Of a DNA stretch of 64,000 nucleotides, positions 55,679 to 64,000 are shown one piece after another. Origin of the DNA: Cherax quadricarinatus (taxonomy: Eukaryota > Arthropoda > Malacostraca > Decapoda > Parastacidae); contig NC_091292.1 of the NCBI RefSeq assembly GCF_038502225.1, positions 51,515,944 to 51,579,943 of the forward strand, given 5' to 3'. Position 1 is the stretch's first letter; the number at the start of each line of letters is the position of its first letter. Both the position numbers and the translations under genes were made by a program. Under the pieces are notes generated by a model. The model did no database searches and was not told where the DNA came from. It saw nothing but the letters and a program-made list of their open reading frames with translations.

Positions 55679-57719
55679 ACCTGGAGTCTACCTGGAGGTT
55701 ATTCCGGGGACCAACGCCCAAGCGGCCAGGTCCACGACCAGGCCTCCCGGTGGATCAAGGCCTGATCAACCAGGCTGTTACTGCTGGCCGCACGTAGTCC
55801 AACATACGAACCACAGCCTGGCTGATCCGGCATTGACTTTAGGTATCTGTCCAGCTCCCTCTTGAAGGCAGCCAAGGGCCTATTGGTAATTCCCCTTATT
55901 CTTGGTGGGAGGCTGTTGAACAGTCTTGCGCCTCAGACACTTATGGTGTTTTCTCTTAGTGTACCAATGGCCCTCCTACTTTTAATTGGGGGTATTTTGC
56001 ATCGCCTGCCCAGTCTTTTACTTTCGTAGGGAGTGATTTGTGTGTGCAGATTCGGGACCATTCCTTCTAGGATTTTCCAAGTGTAGATTATGTTATCTCT
56101 CTCTCTCCTGCGTTCCAACGAGTACAAGTCAAGTGCTTCCAAGCGTTCCCAGTAGTTCAGGTGTTTGATAGAACTTATACGTGCAGTAAAGGTTCTCTGT
56201 ACACTCACTAGATCTGCAATTTCACCTGCTTTGAACAGAGATGTTAACGTACAGCAGTATTCCAGCCTAGAGAGAACAAGTGATTTGAAAAGGATCATCA
56301 TTGGCTTGGCATCTCTCGTTTTGAACGTTCTCATTATCCATCCTATCATTTTCTTTGCAGTTGTGATCGTGGCACTGTTGTGATCCTTGAAAGTAAGATC
56401 CTCAGACATTACAACTCCCAGGTTCCTTACATTATTTTTCCACTCTATTGTATGGCTAGAGTTCGTAGTATACTCTGTTCTAGTTATTATCTCCTCCAGT
56501 TTTCCATAACGGAGTAGTTGGAATTTGTCCTCATTGAACATCATATTGTTTTCTGTTGCTCATTGGAAAACTTGGTTTATATCTTCATGGAGTTTAACCG
56601 TGTCCTCAATAGATGACAGTCTCATGCAGATCCTAGTATCGTCTGAAAAGGATGATACGGTGCTGTGGATTACATCTCTATGTCTGATATGAGGATGAGG
56701 AACAGGATGGGGTTGAGTACTGTGCCTTGTGGAACAGAACTCTTCATTATGGCAGCCTCCGATTTAACTCTGTTGACCATTATTCTTTGTGTTCGATTGG
56801 TTAGGAAGAGGAAGATCCATCTCCCAACTTTGCCAGTTATTCCTTTAGCACGTAGTTTGTGTGCTATTACGCCATGATCGCTCTTGTCAAACGCTTTTGC
56901 AAAGTCTGTGTATATTGCATCTGCATTCCGTTTTTCTTCCAGTGCATCCAAGGCCATATCATAGTGATTCAGTAGTTGCGAGAGGCAGGAGCGACCTGCC
57001 CTGAACCCATGTTGCCCTGGATTGTGCAGTTTTGGGGAATCCAGGTGGTTTGCAATCCTGCTTCTTAGCACTCTTTCAAAGATTTTTATGAAGTGGGACG
57101 TCAGAGCAATTGGTCTATAGTTCTTAGCTAATGCTTTGCTGCCACCTTTATGGAGTGGGGCTATATCCGTTGTTTTTAGTGACTGTGGAATTTCACCCAT
57201 GTCTAAGCTCCTTCTCCATAGTATACTTAGGGCACATGAGAGGAATTTCTTGCAGTTCTTAATGAACACAGAGTTCCACGAGTCTGGGCCTGGGGTTGAG
57301 TGCATGGGCATGTTGTCAATGGCTTTTTCAAGTCTATCGAAGTTAGGGTAATGTCGGTAATGTGGCATACATTGATGGAATTTAGAGGCTCATTCATGAA
57401 GAAATCATTTGGATTGTCGATTCTCAGACTGATTAGTGGCTCACTAAACACAGTCATACTGGGATTTCAGTATTTCACTCATTTCCTTGTTGTCATCTGT
57501 GTAAGTCCCATCCTGTCTGAGTAAGGGCCCGATACTAGATGTGGTATTTGCCTTGTTTTTAGCATATGAAAAGAAATATTTCGAATTTCTTTCAATTTCA
57601 CTAATAGCTTTAAGCTCCTCCTGTCTCTCCTGGCTCCTGTAAGAGTCCTTTAACTTAAATTCGATAGTTTCCACTTCCTTGGTCAGCGCTTCCTTCCGTG
57701 TATCAGATATTCTAGCGTT
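55679..57719 (-). pseudogene. LINE-A', opposite-strand copy nested inside LINE-A
   Basis: Minus-strand order: linker (SKYFFSYAKNKANTTSSIGP), MPMHSTPGPDSWNSVFIKNC, KTTDIAPLHKGGSKALAKNY-RPIALTSHFIKIFERV, GQHGFRAGRSCLSQLLNHYD, DAIYTDFAKAFDKSDHGVIA (catalytic Asp), SSVPQGTVLNPILFLILI; the FADD box region is degraded (stop-rich near 56640). It ends with an intact C-terminal domain, MSEDLTFKDHNSATITTAKK to LGRRCKIPPIKSRRA. The 3' end at 55679 carries two CTCCAGGTA(G)AC units. The 5' end is truncated in the linker at 57719. A 3-bp CCT is repeated at both borders. Confidence 0.87.
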
Positions 57720-58466
57720 CCTGGGAGTGATACTGTGAGAGGATCTCGCCTTCAAAGACCACAACAATGTATACCTCATCCGCTAGGAAAATGATAGGAT
57801 GGATAATGAGATCCTTCAAAACTAGGGATGCCAACCCAATGATGATTCTCTTCAAATCGCTTATTCTCTCTAGGCTGGACTACTGCTATACACTAACGGC
57901 CCCCTTCAAGGCTGGCGACATTGCAGACCTGGAGAGTGTACAAAGAACTTTCACGGCACACGTAAGTGCGATAAGGCACCTAAACTACTGGGAACGGTTG
58001 AAGGTCCTTGATCTGTGTTCCCTCAAACGCAGGCGAGAGAGATACATGATAATATACACGTGGAAGGTCCTGGAGGGATTGGTACCAAACCTGCACACGA
58101 AAATGACTCCATATGAGAGCAAAAGACTCGGCAGGAGATGCAACATTCCCCCGACGAAGAGCAGGGGCGCCACGAATACGCTGAGAGAACACAATAATTG
58201 TCCGGGGCCCAAGACTGTTTCATTGCCTCCCAGCATACATAAAGGGGATTACCAATAGACCCCTGGCTGTCTTCAAGAAGGCACTGGACAGGCACCTAAA
58301 GTACCTGGTCAGTACCTGACCAACCGGGTTGTGATTCGTACGTCAGCTTGCGTGCGGCCAGCAGTAACAGCCTGGTTGATCAGATCCTGATCCGCCATGA
58401 GGCCTGGCCGTGGACCGGGCCGCGGGGGCGTTGACCCCCGAAACCCTCTCCAGGTAAACTCCAGGT
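57720..58466 (+). pseudogene. LINE-A segment 3: RT C-terminus and 3' end
   Basis: Resumes exactly where segment 2 stopped: GVIL-stop-EDLAFKDHNNV, SSARKMIGWIMRSFKTRDAN, LILSRLDYCYTLTAPFKAGD, HLNYWERLKVLDLCSLKRRR, YTWKVLEGLVPNLHTKMTPY, GRRCNIPPTKSRGA. The 3' UTR contains GGGGGCGTTGACCCCCGAAA and ends CTCCAGGTAAACTCCAGGTA. RTE sequence resumes directly afterwards. One in-frame TGA in EDLAF's leader and a lost C-terminal frame make it inactive. Confidence 0.88.
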
Positions 58467-59176
58467 AGATATCTGGGAGTGGACTAGTCAGCAGATGAGT
58501 CTATGAGAGATGAGGCGAATCATAAACCTGATGAGGGGAAAAAGGTGAGCGGTTCACTGAGGAGTCTGTGGAGACAAAGAACATTATCCATGCAAGCAAA
58601 GAGGGTAATGTTTGAGATCATAGTTATACCAATGCTCTTATATGGGTGTGAGACATTGATGGTGAATGTTGCAACAATGAGGAGGCTGGAGGCAGTGGAG
58701 ATGTCATGTCTGAGGGTAATGTGTGGTGTGAATATAATGCAGAGAATCCGCAGTTTGGAAATTAGGAGGATGTGCAGGATTACCAAAACTATTATCCAGA
58801 GGGCTAAGGAAGGGTTACTGAGAAGGTTCGATCATTTATAGAGGATGGAACGAAACAGGAAGGTGGGGTAGGGGTCGACCTAAGAAAGGTTGTAGGGAGG
58901 GGGTAAAGGAGGTTTTGTGTGCAAGGGGCTTGGACTTTCAGCAAGCATGCGAGAGCGTGTTAGATAGGAGTGGAGGCAAATAGTTTAGGACTTAACGTGC
59001 TGTTGGAGTGTGAGCAAGGTAACGTTTATGAAGGAATTCCGGGAAATCGGCAGGCCGGAACTGAGTCCTGGAGATGGGAAGTACAGTGTCTACACTCTGA
59101 AGGAGGGGTGTTAATGTTGCAGTTTTATAACTGTAGTGTAAATGGTGGGAGACGGCCGATGTGTTAAGAAAAAATA
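58467..59176 (+). pseudogene. RTE-like LINE, segment 2 (resumed)
   Basis: YLGVD-type block (ATCTGGGAGTGGACTAGTCA), MRDEANHKPDEGKKVSGSLR, LWRQRTLSMQAKRVMFEIIV, LLYGCETLMVNVATMRRLEA, MSCLRVMCGVNIMQRIRSLE, then the basic tail and a 3' UTR with GAGTCCTGGAGATGGGAAGT and GGTGGGAGACGGCCGATGTG ending in AAGAAAAAATAA. It continues the protein of 51071-52485 with about 13 bp missing at the break, so the two belong to one element. The 3' UTR is shortened relative to the copy at 32.3 kb. Confidence 0.87.
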
Positions 59177-60170
59177 ATATTTTTAAATTTTAGAAATACA
59201 AATATGGCGTACTGCACTCGTGCAAATAATTAGAAAATAAGTTTTGCATATTCAATACATTTTTTAAAAATTTAATTTTAACAACGGGAAATTTATTTTC
59301 ATATTGAAATCATGCAATATTTTTGTTAGACTTGTTGCAGTCACGCATTCATGACGTATTACTGATTTTTCTCATACTCACGAGAGACATTTTTCAAAAC
59401 AATCTTTCACTGGCCGAATATAAATTTAGTTTAAGAACCTTAGTTCTTTACAGGAGGAACATGACATTCGCTGAAAATCTTTAAAACACTGGGAAAATAT
59501 TTATTAAGATTTATGATATTCATGAAATACGTGGAACTTGTTTCGTTATTCTCCCATAGTTTCTGGATTTCATTAAACACACTGTTATGAAAATAAATTA
59601 ATTCCATTTCGATCTCCTGTTGCAAATTAGTGTGATTTTTTTTTTTTATAAGTTTTTCGATGCTTTCACTTCTGTAAATCAAAAGAGGAAAAACTCAGTG
59701 TGTAGATCATTATATTTTATTCTCCCGTTTCCATTTATATTTACTTTCTCAAAGTTGTTGAAGTTATCTTTATGAAAGTAAAGAAACTCTCTCTAACAAC
59801 TCTACATAAAATTCCTCAGTTTTCAGAAGTAGATTATCTTGGCAATTCTTTTCCAAAAAGACAGCTTACAATATACAAAGAAATACTGAATCCATTTCAC
59901 ATAATTTAACCAAAGTATTTGTAGCTTTGACTGGAGTGTGGAAATTTTAATCAGTATTAACATATAAGATACATAAACACCGACAAACTGTAAAATAACG
60001 ACAAGTAATCTATGTTTCGCTCACTTGAGGTTTTGTGAGTCAATGGACTGAGAAAGTTCCCAACAAGGGTAAAGTATCCTAACAGTCTCTAAAGTGACTA
60101 TTTCGTAGCATCATGTAATATACTTTGTGTCAACTATACTACCATAATTCGCTATAACTTCACATAATCA
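59177..60170. other. AT-rich DNA, no gene called
   Basis: Minus-strand open frame 59440-59682 (80 codons, Asn/Lys-rich) shows no family features. No repeats are recognised. Confidence 0.45.
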
Positions 60171-60171
60171 C

Positions 60172-60197
60172 GTCTTGCAGACCATCCTGTGTCAGAG
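60172..60197 (+). repeat. 26-bp duplication, copy 1
   Basis: GTCTTGCAGACCATCCTGTG plus TCAGAG is repeated exactly at 61046-61071 in the same orientation, about 870 bp away. A shorter echo (AGACCATCCTAATTTACACT) lies at 61021. Confidence 0.85.
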
Positions 60198-60339
60198 TGA
60201 CTCACACTGGCAATCATGTTTTGCAGACTGTCAGGGAGAACATCAAGGTGACGGGAATTTATATATGTAAATTAGGGAAGGGTCGGTTTGACGGGCTAGA
60301 GTACATCAGAGTACATCGCCTTCCACGTCACCTTTCGCG

Positions 60340-60364
60340 TTTTTTTTTTTTTTTTTTTTTTTTT
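60340..60364. repeat. Poly-T run
   Basis: About 25 T. It could be the tail of a minus-strand retroelement, but the flanks do not match anything I recognise. Confidence 0.85.
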
Positions 60365-60603
60365 GGTAAGGGATTGGAAGTGCGTCAGTTGATTACAGAC
60401 CCCCACGTGCTCTGGTTGCTTTGTTATCATATGATACAATTAATAATCAGCACTTGTGGCCATCAGTCATTTTTGTCACTTTTCCAGTACGTATTTTAAT
60501 CCTTTTATTTTGTACTAGTTCTCAGGCTTGCAACTGCGTGGTCAACTTTGATAGCGCCTTGAGCGGCATGTGCGGGTAATATCATTACTTGATTTTCTAG
60601 TAC

Positions 60604-60640
60604 ACAACCCGCACATAGAAACTTATGACAACGTCACCCA
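60604..60640 (-). mobile_element. PLE terminus scrap
   Basis: ACACAACCCGCACATAGAAA and CTTATGACAACGTC match the left terminus of PLE-1/2/3 (ACACAAATAACCCGCACATA...CTTACGACGACGTTTC) with deletions. Only about 37 bp. Confidence 0.5.
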
Positions 60641-61045
60641 GCAACTGTTCCTCCACCTGCCGTCTTTGTCTCCCTCTGTGCGAGCGGAATCTCCTGTGTA
60701 AGTCGTATGTGTCATTAGAAGTTGTGACAACCCTTCAGCACCTTCAACGAGCGACACGACCACCAATCACTTAGTTATCAAGTGCCGTATGCGCCTCACT
60801 GAGACAAATTCCAGCAGTGTCCTCCATTCTTACGTGTCACACCATTGCCACCATACCACACCGCCCTTCAGGCCCAAAAATAAATACCTTTCTAATACAA
60901 TACGTGTTTTATTTATTTATATTAATAAAGCTTTTGTTTTATATTGGTACATATTAACCTCTTTATTTTTGTTTAAATAACGTTATTTTCAAAACTCAAA
61001 ATTTGATAAATCCTTGACACAGACCATCCTAATTTACACTGTCAT
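60641..61045. other. No feature seen
   Basis: No recognisable gene or repeat. Confidence 0.4.
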
Positions 61046-61261
61046 GTCTTGCAGACCATCCTGTGTCAGAGCGGCTTTACCAGAATCACTTTCTTGCATT
61101 TAGTTTATGAAACCGAGGCAAAAGTCATGATTATTATAACTTTCATAGGGAAGCGCGAAAACCATACGGCTCATAAAGGGTTTGGGGAAATGGGAGGCAG
61201 TCACAGATGATCCAGAGAACACCACGTTAACGCTATTGTGGTTAAGAACCTTTCACCATCA

Positions 61262-61435
61262 CGGTGTCCCGAGGCTTTGTTGACAACGCTCTCTAATCAC
61301 GCACTAGAATATCCGTGGTTCAATCACTTTGCATATTTCCTTACACCTGCTGTACCTGTTCACTTAGCAGTAAGTAGGTATTGGGTGCTAATAGGCTGGT
61401 GTAGGTAGCATCCTGGGGAACAAGATTGAAGGACT
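61262..61435 (+). mobile_element. SINE-1 copy
   Basis: tRNA-like head with GAGGCTTTGTTGACAACGC (box A region) and CCGTGGTTCAATC (box B region), then TTTGCATATTTCCTTACACC, TTAGCAGTAAGTAGGTATTG, GGCTGGTGTAGGTAGCATCC. Same order as the minus-strand copy at 17696-17905. Both boxes have drifted from the tRNA consensus, so current transcription is doubtful. Confidence 0.8.
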
Positions 61436-61558
61436 CCAATGGAAATAAGACAGACAGCCCTGGATGATGTACTGACTTCCTCAGAAGGAATAAACCAGGG
61501 GATTCCATCCGTAAGTAGAATTTTAAAGAAATGTATACACCGTCTGAATGATTCCAAC

Positions 61559-61735
61559 TGTGCAACAGTTAGGAACCTTTATTGTTGAAAAGTTACGCCT
61601 ACGTGGCAGGCTTCTTCAGTCAAATACAGAGGAGAATGTATTATAAGCAGCATTCTCCTCCGTATTACACTGATGAAGCCTACCACGTAGGTGAAACTTT
61701 TCAATATTAAAGACAGCCAACTGTTGTACATGTGT
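61559..61735. mobile_element. Palindromic element carrying a hammerhead-like motif in each arm
   Basis: The left arm (about 61559-61648) and right arm (about 61652-61735) are inverted: TGTGCAACAGTT...AACTGTTGTACA outside, TTGAAAAGTTACGCCTACGT...ACGTAGGTGAAACTTTTCAA in the middle, GGAGAATG...CATTCTCC near the centre. The right arm reads CTGATGA (61670-61676), stem GCCTAC/GTAGGT, GAAAC (61693). The left arm carries a decayed version (CTGAAGA, GTAAC). No protein is encoded. The architecture matches the PLE termini; family membership is inferred. Confidence 0.8.
61665..61710 (+). ncRNA. Hammerhead ribozyme-like core
   Basis: CTGATGA, a 6-bp stem (GCCTAC / GTAGGT with a G-T closing pair) with loop CAC, and GAAAC in the correct order and spacing for a hammerhead stem II and its flanking conserved boxes. 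The stem III that should follow GAAA would have to pair with sequence upstream of the CTGATGA box; I cannot verify it or the NUH cleavage site by eye. Compact hammerheads of this kind are known from Penelope-like elements. Confidence 0.5.
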
Positions 61736-62194
61736 CCTACACCTTCCATTCAACCTTTGGCTGTTGCTTAACTAAACTGAGTAAGAGTTGAAGGATGTAC
61801 ATCTAGCCAGATGATTACACTTACTGACATTTCTTTCACTATATTTTCATATGTTAACATCATTATCATAGCTCTCAACGAGAGCCTTCAACTTCAAGGC
61901 CACTATCATATTTATCATTATAATAACTGTTAAAATTGTATTATAATGAAGGTAATCAGCAAGTGTAAGGAGGAGCCCTCCACCTCGGTAGCACCTGGGT
62001 ACATGTCTGCTCTGCTGAACAATCCGGCATCAGGATTACATTAGAACAAGCAGTTTGACTTGTACAGGATCCCACTCATTTCAATATAATGTCTGTTTTA
62101 GTAGTGAGCGCAGTGAATGTCGGGTACACTGATAATATTTAGTATTACAACTTTAAGAATAAAGTCACAATACTTTAGCTGGGACACTTCATTA
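61736..62194. other. No gene seen
   Basis: Nothing recognisable. Confidence 0.4.
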
Positions 62195-62262
62195 AAAAAC
62201 CGCACTTAGGAGAGGAGACTCATGACTATATTTCGGTCCATTCATTAGTACTGTAAAGTCAC
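62195..62262 (-). mobile_element. Degenerate PLE terminus scrap
   Basis: CCGCACTTAGGAGAGGAGAC, TATTTCGGTCCATTC and GTAAAGTCACAAC follow the order of the PLE-1 left terminus (CCGCACATAGAAGAGAGGAG, GTTTCGGTCCGAC, CAAAGTCACAC) with many changes. Confidence 0.6.
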
Positions 62263-62394
62263 AACTGTATCTTGAGCGAAGTCAAAGTTTCTGTCCAAAG
62301 TCCTGGTTACTGGAGAAAAGTATCTTAACCTACACATGTTTACAGTTTCTGAAGCATTATTTAAGGAACCCCTTACAAGAGTGATACAACGGAT

Positions 62395-62640
62395 ACCCTT
62401 CACACAGTAGCACAGCTTCACCAGCGTGGTACACAACGTACCAGCGTTATGAAGCAGAGCTGCTACTGTGTGGTACAGTAGGTACCCCTCACTGCTTCAT
62501 GTGTTTGGTACAGCAGCAGCCCCCTTACCCACTGGTACTGTTTCACATGTGGAACTGGAACAACAGGGATCATCACTTTGTCACACACTGCTTCACTTGT
62601 GTGGTAGAGCAGTTGCCCCTCACATTCTCGCACTACATCG
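62395..62640. repeat. Degenerate tandem repeat
   Basis: Several diverged units with TGTGGTACAG(C/T)AG and CCCCTCAC(TGCTTCA) at roughly 50-60 bp intervals (62467, 62506, 62602). Open frames here are by-products. Confidence 0.5.
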
Positions 62641-62759
62641 CATACGGTACATCACCTACCCGCACCCTGCCTTTGATGCTGCCAATATCTATGGCATATT
62701 CTTTGTCAACCAAAATAGGAGCTTGCACATGTTCTTGTTGCCATTATAAGTTTGTTGGG

Positions 62760-63690
62760 TACAGCAGATGTCTTTATTGAGTGTTCACGTGAGTGAGAGT
62801 CAGTGACAGGTTTTTACAACTTGCGCATTCACTGTTTTAACATTCTGCCTACTAAAAAAATATAAATAACCGTGAATGTTTGTCTTGTAAAACTATAGCA
62901 TACTGGGGCTACTAAAGTACAGCCAGAAGTTAGTTTATATGGGTATAAATGTCACGTTGTCAGCTGGAAGGGGAGGCAGTGAACAAGTCATCCTCCCCCC
63001 CCCATCTCCAAGACGCAACTGAGAGGAGAGATATTTCCCTTATAATATTAATCTTGGAGAATCACAGGACTGAGCATCTCTTAATATACTTTCATGTTTC
63101 GTATACCTCCCCCTAAATACCAGCAAGTTGAGATAAATTGATACATTTCTTTTTTAACATGTGTATTAGTATATAAATCAGACGTCGGCGAACTTTTTTG
63201 GGGGGGTATTACCCCAAAGCAAATTTGTGTACAGCGAAATTATCAACTAGACTTGAAATTCAAGTCCACAGAATCCGGAAAACAGACGGAGCATTCAAAT
63301 TCAATATAGTTTATTGAATCCATTTGTATGTAGAATACAGAAAAAGTATATATTATACGCGATACACCAACTTTAAAAATAAAACACAAAATTAACAAAA
63401 TAATAAAATGAAAAATAAACTGCGTAAAATAAAAAAAACATTAACAGACAAATTTAATAAAAATCTTATTGGGGAACTAAAGCATTTCACTGAAAACATT
63501 TTCATTTCAAGATGACTCACGAAATCGTAATGACAGTTAATGAAAGTGGAAAGTCCTTGGTGGCACAGACAGGTAGCTCCAAACGGCAGCATTATTTTGA
63601 AAGTCTTTGCAGCTCTTGACATACAATAAAGAAATAGGACACATCTGCGTTATTCTGAATTTCAATGCTTCATTGTTGGAGTGAGGCTGA
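62760..63690. other. AT-rich DNA, no gene called
   Basis: A C-run near 62995 and a G-run near 63201 are the only notable features. Confidence 0.45.
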
Positions 63691-63697
63691 AGAAGTG

Positions 63698-63767
63698 TCT
63701 CTGGCAGTCCTTCAGGCTCTCTGGCAGTCCTTCAGGCTCTCTGGCAGTCCTTCAGGCTCTCTGGCAC
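63698..63767. repeat. 20-bp tandem repeat, 3.5 copies
   Basis: Exact copies of TCTGGCAGTCCTTCAGGCTC. Confidence 0.95.
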
Positions 63768-63856
63768 ATAGGAAATTTCACACTCTAAGGGATTCACAAC
63801 CCAACTCACAGTATGCGAACATGACTCACGAAATCGTAATAACACGATTGCAAACA

Positions 63857-63993
63857 AACCATACTACGGGTGGGGTTAGAACCCACTATCAGTGTGTCAC
63901 AAAACTCCAGACCGACGCGTTAGCCACTGGCTAAAGCGTCGGTCTGGAGTTTTATGACTAATCGCGGGTTCTAACCCCAACCGTAGTATGGTT
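63857..63993. mobile_element. tRNA-like palindrome
   Basis: 137 bp that fold onto themselves: AACCATACTACGG...CCGTAGTATGGTT outside, GGGGTTAGAACCC...GGGTTCTAACCCC, ACTCCAGACCGACGC...GCGTCGGTCTGGAGT, and TTAGCCA-C-TGGCTAA at the centre. The plus strand reads TTAGCCACTGGCTAAAGCG (box A-like) and GGGTTCTAACCCC (box B-like), as in a tRNA. The second half is thus a tRNA-derived SINE head with a mirror copy attached. Not a functional tRNA. Confidence 0.8.
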
Positions 63994-64000
63994 CACATTA

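Noticed and set aside
63904..63985. tRNA gene
   Set aside because: The sequence is a palindrome with a tRNA-like head; acceptor and anticodon stems do not form properly.

Overview
This window looks like repeat-dominated nuclear DNA of an arthropod, most plausibly a decapod crustacean (crayfish, lobster or shrimp). That rests on the mix of repeats: RTE-like, CR1/L2-like and Jockey-like LINEs, Penelope-like elements (PLEs) with GIY-YIG endonucleases, tRNA-derived SINEs, BEL/Pao remains and very long dinucleotide microsatellites. Species assignment is inference. I found no convincing host protein-coding exon, no rRNA or functional tRNA gene, and nothing prokaryotic. Every coding region I recognise is a decayed transposable element.

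Layout. 0-5.9 kb: AT-rich DNA with minisatellites (33, 15 and 24 bp units), CT/ATA/GA microsatellites and LINE/SINE scraps. 5.9-12.3 kb: a decayed BEL/Pao gag (from 7392) into which an inverted, two-armed PLE (8833-12179) inserted with an 11-12 bp target duplication; a LINE (about 9946-12053) later inserted into that PLE. 12.3-20.7 kb: a SINE tail, two LINE fragments, a truncated minus-strand PLE (16.56-17.11 kb), several SINEs and a foldback next to a hammerhead-like motif. 21.1-28.5 kb: two adjacent satellites, a 46-bp unit (4.6 kb) and a 34/31-bp unit (2.7 kb). 28.7-34.2 kb: TG/TATG-rich simple DNA, a tract of very old satellite, a tRNA-like foldback and a 5'-truncated RTE LINE sitting between two (AT)n tracts. 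34.7-38 kb: the best-preserved LINE (minus strand: endonuclease, linker, RT), with tandem monomers upstream of it. 39.4-49.2 kb: a transposase scrap, old satellite, a foldback made of (AAT)n/(ATT)n arms, four minisatellites and LINE tails. 49.8-59.2 kb: a second two-armed PLE, then a nest four insertions deep (RTE LINE > CR1-like LINE > other LINE copies > a perfectly palindromic PLE terminus). 59.2-64 kb: AT-rich DNA with a SINE, a hammerhead-containing palindrome and a tRNA-like palindrome at the edge.

How it fits together. Three layers can be read. The oldest is a degenerate satellite of roughly 150 bp period, recognisable by a motif like TTTGAAGCCgATCAGAAGAG followed by GCATTCTC, seen in nearly all 'unique' stretches. 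Into it went LINEs, SINEs and BEL/Pao. PLEs came last, at two places with intact target duplications. The most interesting signals are the PLE termini: they form near-perfect or perfect palindromes, carry a stem followed by GAAAC and in two loci a CTGATGA box like a hammerhead ribozyme core, and one of them (53018-53211) has two identical 77-bp arms. Several other elements share the same foldback architecture without encoding proteins.

All calls come from reading the sequence by eye. Family names rest on motif recognition; no database search or folding was run.
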